Assembly: GCA_022822135.1 (NCBI GenBank)
Contig: JAJECH010000052.1
Span: 1-64,000, forward strand
Origin: Pseudomonadales bacterium
GTDB taxonomy: Bacteria > Pseudomonadota > Gammaproteobacteria > Pseudomonadales > Azotimanducaceae
DNA: 64,000 nt
Direction of reading: 5' to 3'
The position numbers were made by a program, and so were the translations under genes. Below are positions 34,535-42,909 of this stretch, one piece after another. The notes under the pieces are model-generated. The model was not told the DNA's origin. It saw only the letters and a list, made by a program, of their open reading frames with translations, and made no database searches. Positions within the stretch are counted from its first letter, which is position 1; each line of letters opens with the position of its first letter.

Positions 34535-35401
34535 TCAGGGAATAACAGCGTTCTTCCCTAAATTCTCCTCGATCCACATTTTCAGTGGTACGTCATCGTT
34601 GGTTGGCGATGTAAATCCAAAACCGCCATTTGGACTCGCACCTAAAAGCTGTCGCCTGACCGGGTCGGCGTCTTCCATATAGTGTGAGACGGTCATATTG
34701 TCACGAGGCTTCAGCCAGCGATAGCTATAGCCGTAGAACAGTGCTTTACGAGTATGGACAGAAGTATTACGCCCCGCAGCGTGCCATAAACGCCGATCAA
34801 AGAACACCGCATCACCAGGTTGCGTACATATTGGAACAGCGTTTGGCGGATCTGCTTCGGGGTCGTCTGGCATATCAAGCGCGTTGTGCAAATGGCTACC
34901 TGGTACGACATGGAAGTTGCCACGGTCGGTCTCTCTTGTATCTGTGATAAAGAAACCCACTTTTAAAGAAATCCGTGGACGAGGATTAGACTCAATATCG
35001 ATGTTAATTCGACCACTATCTTGGTGCCATCCCAGTCTTCGCGTTTGGTTCCAGACCGCTTGCGGTAACGGTGGCGTCACAATGATGTGGGAGTGGTACA
35101 GCTGAATGTGCCAACCCAGAATATCGACGACTTTCATAAACGTCTTGGGCCAGTCTATGAGCGGTAGAAAGCGCTCATCCTTACCCATGAAATCGAGGAC
35201 GTTTAGAGATTGGTGCGGCTTTAATCCCCTTGCTTCGTATTCCGGCCGATAGATGCGTTCGAGTTCGTCCGTCGCCGTAATTAACGACTCTACTGTCAAT
35301 TTATCCAAAGCGTTGGGTACAACAAAATAACCGTTCGCCTCGAATGATTCACGTTCTTCACTCGTGAGCCGGTGATCTAAATGCGACTGATCCATTAGCA
35401 C
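34535..35401 (-). CDS. Phytanoyl-CoA dioxygenase (PhyH) family protein
   Basis: A 288-residue Fe(II)/2-oxoglutarate-dependent oxygenase. The metal facial triad is visible as His-x-Asp in LGWHQDSGRIN and the distal His in DRRLWHAAGRN. The 2-oxoglutarate-binding Arg is probably in NTSVHTRKALF. The N-terminal EERESFEANGYFVVPNALDK matches the family. PhyH proteins hydroxylate diverse small molecules, not only phytanoyl-CoA. It lies 17 nt downstream of the ThuA-like gene on the same strand, so the two may be co-transcribed. Confidence 0.9.
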   Translation of the reverse strand: MLMDQSHLDHRLTSEERESFEANGYFVVPNALDKLTVESLITATDELERIYRPEYEARGLKPHQSLNVLDFMGKDERFLPLIDWPKTFMKVVDILGWHIQLYHSHIIVTPPLPQAVWNQTRRLGWHQDSGRINIDIESNPRPRISLKVGFFITDTRETDRGNFHVVPGSHLHNALDMPDDPEADPPNAVPICTQPGDAVFFDRRLWHAAGRNTSVHTRKALFYGYSYRWLKPRDNMTVSHYMEDADPVRRQLLGASPNGGFGFTSPTNDDVPLKMWIEENLGKNAVIP

Positions 35402-35418
35402 TGGGTATCCAATTTACC

Positions 35419-36225
35419 CTAAGCGGCCATTGCCCACGAAACCGCGTTGGCGACTATTCGGTTGAAGTGCTCGTCTTCCCACACGCCACGGAATGATTTC
35501 GGAGTGCTTCCGTCCTGAGTAACTGATTCATCAACAAATGGTTGACTGTTATTCTCTGGAGCGTGCGTATGGCCTAATGCTATGTAAATAACAGATCCCT
35601 TACCTACCTTACGCTCGGTTCCGAGTATGCGGGTCTTCCCGTCAGCTTGAATAGACGTATCGTTCGCGTAGACAAATCCAAAGCCAGGTGGCGATGGATC
35701 TTTTGGTAGCTCCGTGGTCAGCAGCGGATTACTATCGGCCATAGGTTCAATCAAATAGAGTTCGTCGGCGACCTCAAACTCAGCCGGTAAACCCTCGAAA
35801 ATCGGATGGTCTTCTGTTTGTACTCGAACATTGAATCGACGTATCGGCGGGTGATTCAAGAAAAACGCACCAAGCAGGTCGTGGTGAGGCAATCTCACCA
35901 TCTCTCGACGTCTCCCGTCCGGTTCAACACGAGCGGCTTTGCCGCCGCTCGTACCGTGCAACGCGAACCAACGACCGCCTTCGCGCAACCAATCGTCGAC
36001 CACGCGACATTGATCTGGATCCGGAAACGGACCTGCAACATAACTAACTAGGAGATCAGCGTTATTTAGTTGGTCGTCAATGTCATTGAAACTGTTGGAT
36101 ACCGAAGTTTGACATCCAGCTTCGTAGAGCACGTCAAGCAATCGCAATCGAACAAAATCCATATCGTGACCAGCGTTGGTCCCGAGTGGAAAACCACCCG
36201 TGATTAAGTGAGCCCGTTTTGCCAT
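35419..36225 (-). CDS. ThuA-like domain protein
   Basis: A 268-residue protein with the ThuA (trehalose utilisation) class I glutamine amidotransferase-like fold. Visible features are the start LITGGFPLGTNAGHDMDFVR, LREGGRWFALHGTSGGKA, FFLNHPPIRRFNVRVQTEDHP followed by FEGLPAEFEVADELYLIEP, and VIYIALGHTHAPENN. The family often works with sugar dehydrogenases or in carbohydrate uptake loci, but its biochemical role is poorly defined. No signal peptide. Likely in an operon with the PhyH gene 17 nt downstream. Confidence 0.85.
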   Translation of the reverse strand: MAKRAHLITGGFPLGTNAGHDMDFVRLRLLDVLYEAGCQTSVSNSFNDIDDQLNNADLLVSYVAGPFPDPDQCRVVDDWLREGGRWFALHGTSGGKAARVEPDGRRREMVRLPHHDLLGAFFLNHPPIRRFNVRVQTEDHPIFEGLPAEFEVADELYLIEPMADSNPLLTTELPKDPSPPGFGFVYANDTSIQADGKTRILGTERKVGKGSVIYIALGHTHAPENNSQPFVDESVTQDGSTPKSFRGVWEDEHFNRIVANAVSWAMAA

Positions 36226-36339
36226 GGCGTACCGCCTCTTAGATTGTGATTCATACGTACTTTTATACGCAATCGGTTGTGTGAGTACTCCGCGCCAAAG
36301 AACTGATTCCCTGATTCCGCAGGTTGCATAATCCGACGT

Positions 36340-37173
36340 ATGAGCTCAAATTCACGTGTACTGGTTACAAACGACGATGGTATCGATCATCCCGGACTTC
36401 ATGCACTTGCGATTCAAATTGAACAATCTGGTCGTGATGTTACCGTCGTTGCCCCTGACTTTAATGCATCTGGACTCGGAGCAGCACTTGGTTCGATCAC
36501 CGCAGGTCTACCGATCGCGTTAAAACGATACAAGATCGAGGGATTCAAAGGAACCGCATATGGGTTAAACGCCCCTCCTGCCACTTGCGTATTAATTGCC
36601 CAGCTCGGTGCATTTGGCTCGGCGTTCAACGTCGTCGTATCAGGCATAAACGACGGATTTAACACCGGTCGTTCAATATTGCACAGTGGCACGGTCGGGG
36701 CAGCGGTCGCGGCGCAGAATTTTGGATTACGTGGACTAGCGGTCAGTACGTCGCCGAAAACTCCGATCCATTGGCAAACAGCAGCTCACTTCGCGGTCGT
36801 TGTACTTACTCCACTTGAGCGCGCGTCACCTCGATGTGCCGTTAACTTAAATGTACCAAACCTGCCTATCGACGAGATCAAAGGTGTGCGATGGGGAGGT
36901 CTAGCGCCTTTCAACAACATCCGTAGTTCCATAGGCGAACAGACAGATGAGCATGTCATCTTGAAGATGGTACCGCCACCCGATCCTCCCGCAGCGGACA
37001 CGGATTTGGGTTTGGCACTTGAAGGATACGCAGCAATCACGTCAATCCACGCAGGTAGCGAAGTGTGGTCTGAGAAAGTACGACCGAATGATGAATTCGA
37101 TGCAACTCTGTCGATTCCGGCAGTTACTGCGGGTGATGAGTTACGACCCGCAAGGACATATCTAGATGGGTGA
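36340..37173 (+). CDS. surE: SurE-like 5'/3'-nucleotidase
   Basis: A 277-residue acid phosphatase of the SurE family that dephosphorylates nucleoside monophosphates. The four metal-ligand blocks are seen: LVTNDDGIDHPGL (Asp-Asp), APDFNASGLG (Ser), VSGINDGFNTGRSI (Asn) and LHSGTVGAA. The usual residue after AP is replaced within PDFNASG, a mild variant. Unlike the classic arrangement with pcm, nlpD and rpoS, it stands alone here, so a role in secondary metabolite or nucleotide salvage cannot be excluded. The symbol is given for family recognition only. Confidence 0.82.
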   Translation: MSSNSRVLVTNDDGIDHPGLHALAIQIEQSGRDVTVVAPDFNASGLGAALGSITAGLPIALKRYKIEGFKGTAYGLNAPPATCVLIAQLGAFGSAFNVVVSGINDGFNTGRSILHSGTVGAAVAAQNFGLRGLAVSTSPKTPIHWQTAAHFAVVVLTPLERASPRCAVNLNVPNLPIDEIKGVRWGGLAPFNNIRSSIGEQTDEHVILKMVPPPDPPAADTDLGLALEGYAAITSIHAGSEVWSEKVRPNDEFDATLSIPAVTAGDELRPARTYLDG

Positions 37174-37225
37174 AAGGACGCCTAAGCTTTCTTACTGATT
37201 GCTCATCAAACACAAATTCAGACTA

Positions 37226-37621
37226 TCAAGCTAAATTAGAGGCAATCTCTCTAAGTTCCTTCCTAACTACGTCCAGTTCTTTCACGATGACTTTCACCCG
37301 CTCTGGCGTCAGTATCGCCTGTCCTGTCGCAGCGGGAACTTCAGCAGTGGGCGAAGTGAGTTTCTGCCCCGAAGCTACCGTCTCAGATTCCGCTATCTGG
37401 ACATCTTTAACAGAACGTTTTTCGTTAATTTTCTCGATATTCGCAATGTCCGCCGCAGTATAGTGACGTCGATTGTTTATACGACGAACGTTACGAAGTT
37501 CGTCGTATTGCTCTTCCCAATTACGCAGGGTCGACTCATTAACCCCTGTCAGCTGAGCGACTTCAGAGATTTGATAGTAGACCTTCCCGGCACGAGGTCT
37601 ACGATTCGCTTTCTCGACCAC
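37226..37621 (-). CDS. MerR-family transcriptional regulator downstream of ihfA
   Basis: A 131-residue DNA-binding protein. The MerR winged helix spans residues about 15-80: YYQISEVAQLTGVNESTLRNWEEQYDEL followed in sequence by NNRRHYTAADIANIEKINEK. The C-terminal half is a probable coiled-coil dimerisation region without ligand cysteines, so the effector is unknown. Its 5' end overlaps the 3' end of ihfA by 23 nt. A small MerR gene in this place after ihfA is widespread in Gammaproteobacteria. Confidence 0.88.
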   Translation of the reverse strand: MVEKANRRPRAGKVYYQISEVAQLTGVNESTLRNWEEQYDELRNVRRINNRRHYTAADIANIEKINEKRSVKDVQIAESETVASGQKLTSPTAEVPAATGQAILTPERVKVIVKELDVVRKELREIASNLA

Positions 37622-38000
37622 GCGAATCTACAAGATTCCGTAACTTTCTGCTAGGCCTGAATGTAACAACACGCCGGGCCGAAACCTCAACCTCTTCTCC
37701 AGTTTTTGGATTTCGACCCGGACGTGCCTTTTTCGAGCGCAGATTAAACGTTGCGAACTTCTGAATTTTGACGGTGTCACCAGCTATGAGCGACTGCTTA
37801 ATAGTATCAAAAAAACTCACCACTAAGTCATTGCATAGGCTATTACTGAGACCTATCCGTTCACCAATAACCTCGGCTAGCGTCGCTCGAGTCACTTTGC
37901 TTTGCGAAGGTGCAAGCGGTTCTTCACTCGCACCATAGTCAGTACGTATGCTATCGTCAGCAGCGTTAGCGTCCTCGTTGATGTGGTCTGAGTCTGCCAC
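37599..38000 (-). CDS. ihfA: Integration host factor alpha subunit, with acidic N-terminal extension
   Basis: IHF-alpha, half of the sequence-specific DNA-bending heterodimer. The canonical core begins at VTRATLAEVIGERIG and includes GDTVKIQKFATFNLRSKKAR, the beta-arm RPGRNPKTGEEVEVSARR and VVTFRPSRKLRNLV. Before it lies an extra run of about 35 acidic residues (SDHINEDANAADDS...). The frame starts at GTG 38000 with GAAG 7 nt upstream. A second GTG at 37895 would give a protein of normal length, so the extension is not certain. Directly after pheT, as in most Gammaproteobacteria. Confidence 0.92.
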   Translation of the reverse strand: MADSDHINEDANAADDSIRTDYGASEEPLAPSQSKVTRATLAEVIGERIGLSNSLCNDLVVSFFDTIKQSLIAGDTVKIQKFATFNLRSKKARPGRNPKTGEEVEVSARRVVTFRPSRKLRNLVDSRGRESES

Positions 38001-38056
38001 AATGCTGCTTCAACTCATTGAATTGTTTAGATTTTATAGTAAATTCGATGGACGTG

Positions 38057-40429
38057 TCAACGTTGCGTAACATTAAATTCAGATGTTAACCTGGAGAGAA
38101 GTGATTCCATCCGTGTAGCGACGGTTTCATCCGTCAATGTCGTCCTCTTATCCTGTAAGAGCAAACCTAACCCAATACTTTTTTTATGCGCATCGACGTT
38201 TTCACCTTGATACACGTCGAAGACAGTTAGATCAGCGAGTAGATCGCTCAATTCTTCACGAATCACGGAACAGAGATTTTGTACTGGAATCTCATCATCG
38301 ACAAGGAGTGCGAGATCACGACGAACGTACGGAAACGGCGCAACATGCTCCGCGATCCGAGCTGCTATTTTTGCGAAGGGTTCTGCATAAAGTTCGAAAA
38401 CATACGTTTGTTCTGGCAACTCCATCGCCATGGTTATTTCTGGATGAAGTTTGCCGAAATCTCCTATCGTGCCGAGTTCTGTTGAGATACAAGCCGCTTG
38501 ACCCGGATGTAAGAACGCCTTCTTCGATCGCTGGTAGGTTAGGTCCATGCTTAGTAAAGCTGTGATTCGTTCTAAGTCGCCCTTCATGTCGTAGAAATCA
38601 ACACCGCGGTGCACTTCGGCCCAACCTTCAGGACGACTCGCACCGAACGCGATACCTGCTAATCGATCTTCTTGGAGCGTATCGCCGCCCGCGATAGCAA
38701 AACACTTTCCGTGTTCAAAAAGACGGACTGTCTCTTGCTGGCGGGATAAATTGTGGCGAGCGCTCGCGATCAAACCCGGTATCAGCGATTTTCGCATTGA
38801 CGCATATTGCGACGCGATCGGGTTCTCTACTTGCGGGGCTTGAAATCCAGGAACAAATCGATCATTGAGATCCCGCTCAATGAAGCTGTAATTAATGACC
38901 TCAAAATAACCCAATTCTGCGATTCGACTTCGTACTGATAACGACTCGGAAACTCTGTCCAGATCAACATCAAACGGCAATGACGCGATTGGATGCGATG
39001 CGCCGATTTGGTTGTATCCGTGAACACGACAAACTTCTTCTACTAGATCCTCTTCAATCGACAAATCAAACCTATATGACGGAATACCTACGCGCCAGCT
39101 ATGTTCGTCTGACTCAATAATGAAGCCTAAACGAGTAAAGATGTCTTCGACTTCAGCATCACCGATTCTCTCCCCGATCAACATCTCTAATCGATCCTTT
39201 CGTAAAACGATTTCACGTTCATCAGGGAGATCGGCTGAAGATTCCGCGACGGTGACCGGACCCGGTTCACCACCCACGACTTCGCAAAGTAAGTATGTCG
39301 CGCGTTCAATTGCTCGCAACTGCAGGTCGGGGTCCACTCCTCGTTCGTATCGCATGGACGCATCCGTCTGAAGTCCATATTGACGCGGTATACCGACGAT
39401 TGTGTCTGGAGAGAAATAAGCACATTCGAGAAACACATCCTTTGTGTCTTCTTGAATGCCACTACGTTCGCCGCCCATAACTCCAGCGATAGCAAGTGGC
39501 GTATCGCCGTCGGTGATCAGTAGCGTCCCTGCGTCGAACTTTATTTCAGTGCCATCAAGCAGTTTTAGCTTCTCACCCGCTCGAGCGTCCCGTACGACGA
39601 TACCGCTTCTGATATTGGCGAGATCGAAAGCATGTAACGGTTGACCAAGCTCAAGCATCACGTAGTTCGTCACGTCAACAACAGGATCGATCGGTCGTAA
39701 TCCGCAACCTACAAGCCTTTGTACCATCCAATCAGGAGTTGACGCACTCGAATTGATATTTGTAACAACGCGACCTAGATAGCGCGGACAACCGATCGTA
39801 TTGGCAAGTTTGATAGGAAGTTCTTGTGCATTGCGCGGCGGAACCTTCTCAATTACCTCCTCGTTAACTGACAGTCGATTGACCACGCCGATCTCCCGAG
39901 CAATGCCACGTACCGAGAGACAATCACCCCGATTCGGCGTGAGATCGATATCGATCATGACATCGTTAAGACCTAAGGCATCTTTGACATCACGACCAAG
40001 CGCAAGGTCGTCTGCAAGTTCCAGTATGCCGCTTGCATCGGAACTAATCCCCAATTCCGCGCCACTACAAAGCATCCCATCCGACTCTTCACCGTAGACT
40101 CGGACCTTCTCTACGCGATCTCTTTCATTCAAGCTTGCACCGGCTTTCGCGTACGCTGATTTCATACCAACGCGTACGTTTGGCGCACCACAAACTACCT
40201 GAACTCGGTCTGTACCGGTGTCCACAGTGCAAGTCGTTATGAATTTGCCGTCCGTGTCATCGAGCGTTTCGACCGACTTGATCTCAGCGACGCTTACACC
40301 AGAAAGATGCTCGTAGGATGACACACAACCGTCGACCTCCAACCCAAGATTCGTTAACTGGTCGCAAAGCTGTTCGGTATTTACAGCCGGGTCCGCCCAA
40401 CTGCGTAACCATTTTTCACTGATTTTCAT
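38057..40429 (-). CDS. pheT: Phenylalanine--tRNA ligase beta subunit
   Basis: A 790-residue beta chain of the alpha2-beta2 phenylalanyl-tRNA synthetase. It starts MKISEKWLRSWADPAV, carries the OB/EMAP-type RNA-binding domain (VVCGAPNVRVGMKSAYAKAG), the B3/B4 editing domain (LTPNRGDCLSVRGIAREIG), B5 and the catalytic-like core. It ends with the anticodon-binding FDX-ACB domain (APFPYVRRDLALLVDDEIP). Size is normal for Proteobacteria. The pheS gene ends 6 nt before its start, so they are co-transcribed. Confidence 0.97.
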   Translation of the reverse strand: MKISEKWLRSWADPAVNTEQLCDQLTNLGLEVDGCVSSYEHLSGVSVAEIKSVETLDDTDGKFITTCTVDTGTDRVQVVCGAPNVRVGMKSAYAKAGASLNERDRVEKVRVYGEESDGMLCSGAELGISSDASGILELADDLALGRDVKDALGLNDVMIDIDLTPNRGDCLSVRGIAREIGVVNRLSVNEEVIEKVPPRNAQELPIKLANTIGCPRYLGRVVTNINSSASTPDWMVQRLVGCGLRPIDPVVDVTNYVMLELGQPLHAFDLANIRSGIVVRDARAGEKLKLLDGTEIKFDAGTLLITDGDTPLAIAGVMGGERSGIQEDTKDVFLECAYFSPDTIVGIPRQYGLQTDASMRYERGVDPDLQLRAIERATYLLCEVVGGEPGPVTVAESSADLPDEREIVLRKDRLEMLIGERIGDAEVEDIFTRLGFIIESDEHSWRVGIPSYRFDLSIEEDLVEEVCRVHGYNQIGASHPIASLPFDVDLDRVSESLSVRSRIAELGYFEVINYSFIERDLNDRFVPGFQAPQVENPIASQYASMRKSLIPGLIASARHNLSRQQETVRLFEHGKCFAIAGGDTLQEDRLAGIAFGASRPEGWAEVHRGVDFYDMKGDLERITALLSMDLTYQRSKKAFLHPGQAACISTELGTIGDFGKLHPEITMAMELPEQTYVFELYAEPFAKIAARIAEHVAPFPYVRRDLALLVDDEIPVQNLCSVIREELSDLLADLTVFDVYQGENVDAHKKSIGLGLLLQDKRTTLTDETVATRMESLLSRLTSEFNVTQR

Positions 40430-40435
40430 CGCTCG

Positions 40436-41416
40436 TTACGCTAGCTGTTGGAGGAAACGAACGTCATTCTCAAACAACATGCGGAGATCATCGATACCGT
40501 ATTTGAGCATCGTCATTCGATCCGCGCCGAACCCGAATGCGAAGCCTGAGTATGTCTCTGTATCAATACCACATTCACTAAGTACGTTGGGGTGCACCAT
40601 ACCGCAACCCATGATCTCGGTCCACCCCTTGGCTCCCATGATGTCGACTTCAGCGGACGGTTCAGTAAAAGGAAAGTACGAAGGTCGGAAGCGAACTTCA
40701 ACCTCACGCTCAAAATACTCGTTCAAGAACCCGAGTACGGTACCTTTCAAGTCCGCAAATGAAATACCCTTGTCGATGACCAGTCCTTCGACTTGGTGGA
40801 ACATCGGCGTGTGAGTGCGATCAAGATCCTTGCGGTAGACTCGACCTGGGCAAATGATCCGAATGGGTGGCGGCATCTTCTTCATGACCCGCACCTGAAC
40901 TGGGGATGTATGCGTTCTTAATAGTGATCCATCAGTGAGATAGAACGTGTCGTGCATAGCACGCGCAGGATGATTTGCCGGAATATTCAGTGCTTCAAAA
41001 TTGTGATAGTCATCTTCGATTTCAGGTCCAACAGCGATTCGATAGCCTGCAGCAACGAAAATCGATTCGATCCTCGTAATAGTTTGATTGACAGGATGGT
41101 GACCGCCACCGAATCGTTGACGACCGGGCAGCGTAACGTCGATTGCTTCCGTTAGATTACTGGACCTAGCCTTACGTATAAGCGTTTCGTTTTGCTCTTC
41201 GAGTGCAGTTTCAATCGCCGTTTTGACAGCGTTAATTGCTGCTCCGGCACTTGGACGATCTTCCTTCGGCAGCGTCCTGATCGCCTTAAGTCGTTGAGTG
41301 ATCTGGCCATTTCTACCAAGATACCCGACGCGTAGCTCTTCGAGCATACGGTCGGTATCCGCTTCGGCAATGCGCGCTAGCGCATCGGTTCGAAGCGTAT
41401 CAAGCTCAGTTGCCAA
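40436..41416 (-). CDS. pheS: Phenylalanine--tRNA ligase alpha subunit
   Basis: A 326-residue catalytic chain that charges tRNA-Phe. An N-terminal coiled coil (residues 1-90) precedes the class II core with motif 2 ([24 protein letters not shown]) split around the His of HTPMFHQ, and motif 3 [19 protein letters not shown]. The block [12 protein letters not shown] is the Phe-binding region. Length and order match E. coli-like PheS. It follows rplT by 66 nt on the same strand. Confidence 0.97.
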   Translation of the reverse strand: MATELDTLRTDALARIAEADTDRMLEELRVGYLGRNGQITQRLKAIRTLPKEDRPSAGAAINAVKTAIETALEEQNETLIRKARSSNLTEAIDVTLPGRQRFGGGHHPVNQTITRIESIFVAAGYRIAVGPEIEDDYHNFEALNIPANHPARAMHDTFYLTDGSLLRTHTSPVQVRVMKKMPPPIRIICPGRVYRKDLDRTHTPMFHQVEGLVIDKGISFADLKGTVLGFLNEYFEREVEVRFRPSYFPFTEPSAEVDIMGAKGWTEIMGCGMVHPNVLSECGIDTETYSGFAFGFGADRMTMLKYGIDDLRMLFENDVRFLQQLA

Positions 41417-41481
41417 AATGTACTCGGACGGGATATTTGCTAAGAGCCGCGAATCGCTCTGACGCGATCGCGATCCGGGTT

Positions 41482-41838
41482 TTAAGCGACTGCCTGTTTG
41501 GCGCGATCGACTACAGCTGCGAACGTGTCCGTTTCGTGAACCGCAAGATGGGCGAGGACTTTCCGGTCAAGTTGGATCGACGCCTTCTTGAGTCCATTCA
41601 TAAACTGACTGTACGACATTCCGTGTTCGCGCGCAGCCGCATTAATTCGAACGATCCACAGTGACCTGAACTGACGTTTCTTTTGTCGCCGATCTCGGTA
41701 GGCATATTGCCCGGCTTTGATAACCGCCTGTTTAGCGACTTTGAACGTACGACTTCGAGCCCCGTAGTAACCCTTTGCCTGCTTAAGGATTTTCTTTCGT
41801 CGAGCGCGGGACGCGACGCTCTTACTTACGCGTGCCAT
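41482..41838 (-). CDS. rplT: 50S ribosomal protein L20
   Basis: A 118-residue r-protein. The start [36 protein letters not shown] and [20 protein letters not shown] are unmistakable. An in-frame ATG 63 nt further upstream is rejected because it would overlap rpmI and add non-conserved sequence. In E. coli L20 represses the rpmI-rplT mRNA; that control is known for the family but was not verified in this sequence. Confidence 0.98.
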   Translation of the reverse strand: MARVSKSVASRARRKKILKQAKGYYGARSRTFKVAKQAVIKAGQYAYRDRRQKKRQFRSLWIVRINAAAREHGMSYSQFMNGLKKASIQLDRKVLAHLAVHETDTFAAVVDRAKQAVA

Positions 41839-41845
41839 AGGTACT

Positions 41846-42043
41846 TCATTTATCGAGTGGCAATAGTCGTTCCAGCTTTGGCGCATCGGCAGCTGAAACA
41901 TCCTTGAAACCGCGCAATGCGCGTCGGCGGCGGTTCGATTTCTTCATGTTCATGTGGTTCTTGCCCATTCGATGGTGCTTGTAACCACTTGAAGTGCGTT
42001 TAAATCGCTTCGCCGCACCTTTGTGTGTTTTTAGTTTTGGCAT
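41846..42043 (-). CDS. rpmI: 50S ribosomal protein L35
   Basis: A 65-residue, strongly basic r-protein beginning [20 protein letters not shown] and containing [20 protein letters not shown]. Length is standard. It lies between infC and rplT with short gaps (33 and 7 nt), in the usual order. Confidence 0.98.
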   Translation of the reverse strand: MPKLKTHKGAAKRFKRTSSGYKHHRMGKNHMNMKKSNRRRRALRGFKDVSAADAPKLERLLPLDK

Positions 42044-42076
42044 TTGTGCTTTAAGGTTGTAGAACGAATGGTTCTT

Positions 42077-42622
42077 TTAGCTGACGCCTTTTTGTCGTTT
42101 CTTTGGCGCCAGAATCATTGTGATTTGCTGACCTTCCATTTTGGGAGGGTACTCCACCGTTGCCCAGTCGCTGAGATCCTCCGTCACTCGGCTCATAAGG
42201 TCCATACCAATCTCTGGATGAGTCATTTCTCGACCACGGAAGCGTAAGCTCACTTTGACTTTGTCGCCTTCATCTAGGAAGTGCATTAATCGACCCAACT
42301 TAATGTTGTAGTCACCCGTGTCTGTATTTGGACGGAATTTCTGCTCTTTGATCTGAGTGCGTTTTTGTCGTTTCCGCTGTGCAGCTTTGTTTTTCTTTTG
42401 GTCGAATACGTGCTTTCCGTAATCGAGGATCTTACAAACGGGAGGGTGAGAATCAGGTGCGATTAACACCAAATCAAGACCTTCGTTGCGAGCTTCGGCT
42501 AAAGCCTTACTTCGCGGCACGATTCCAATTTGTTTTCCGTCAGACCCTACCAGGCGAACCTGCAGTGCTTTGATGTCCTCGTTTAGTAGCGCACGTGGCG
42601 CTCGTGACGATTGAGTCGCCAC
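42077..42622 (-). CDS. infC: Translation initiation factor IF-3
   Basis: A 181-residue factor that binds the 30S subunit and enforces start-codon choice. The N-domain (RALLNEDIKALQVRLVGSDG, PPVCKILDYGKHVFDQ), lysine-rich linker and C-domain (FRPNTDTGDYNIKLGRLMHF, LRFRGREMTHPEIGMDLMSR) are intact. The frame starts with GTG 42622. The autoregulatory AUU used by many infC genes is not in frame upstream, where codons back to a stop contain no AUU, AUC or AUA. thrS, the usual upstream neighbour, is absent from this place. Confidence 0.95.
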   Translation of the reverse strand: MATQSSRAPRALLNEDIKALQVRLVGSDGKQIGIVPRSKALAEARNEGLDLVLIAPDSHPPVCKILDYGKHVFDQKKNKAAQRKRQKRTQIKEQKFRPNTDTGDYNIKLGRLMHFLDEGDKVKVSLRFRGREMTHPEIGMDLMSRVTEDLSDWATVEYPPKMEGQQITMILAPKKRQKGVS

Positions 42623-42686
42623 GTTAAGAGCGAACCTCGGATCTCTTGTTAATCAGCAATACCTCAATGACTTAACGTTGAAAAGC

Positions 42687-42721
42687 GCATCGACTACTAC
42701 GATGCACTGAAAAACACAGTG
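42687..42721 (-). promoter_or_regulatory. Two adjacent hairpins in the infC leader
   Basis: On the infC transcript (minus strand), CACTG/CAGTG (plus coordinates 42705-42721) and GCATCG/CGATGC (42687-42705) form two stacked short hairpins. The second is followed by GCTTTTC. The layout could act as an attenuator or a binding site for r-protein autoregulation. No known motif was recognised. Confidence 0.35.
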
Positions 42722-42796
42722 TGATTTTTCAAGGAGCGAAATTTTACAGATGATTAGCGATATCGTTAACTCAAATTAACAAAGCGCTAACAGTGT

Positions 42797-42824
42797 TTGG
42801 GTAGAGCACCGTGTTGGTCATAAT
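42797..42824 (+). promoter_or_regulatory. Candidate promoter of tRNA-Val (GAC)
   Basis: TTGGGT (42797-42802) and CATAAT (42819-42824) with 16 nt between them, ending 9 nt before the tRNA. A plausible sigma70 promoter, judged by eye. Confidence 0.45.
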
Positions 42825-42833
42825 TTCGACTGT

Positions 42834-42908
42834 GGGCGTATAGCTCAGCGGTAGAGCGCTACGTTGACATCGTAGAGGTCCCTAGTTCGATCCTTGGTAC
42901 GCCCACCA
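42834..42908 (+). tRNA. tRNA-Val (GAC)
   Basis: Full cloverleaf: acceptor GGGCGTA/TACGCCC with encoded CCA, D-arm AGCTCAGCGGTAGAGC, anticodon arm CTACG-TTGACAT-CGTAG with anticodon GAC, and T-arm CTAGTTCGATCCTTG. Length is 75 nt including CCA. The gene is convergent with uvrB, whose stop codon begins 2 nt after the CCA. Confidence 0.93.
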
Positions 42909-42909
42909 T

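Noticed and set aside
42681-42730. Intrinsic terminator separating uvrB/tRNA transcription from infC
   Set aside because: The hairpins are short and the T-run is weak, and their position in the infC leader makes attenuation or a binding site at least as likely. Listed only as leader hairpins.
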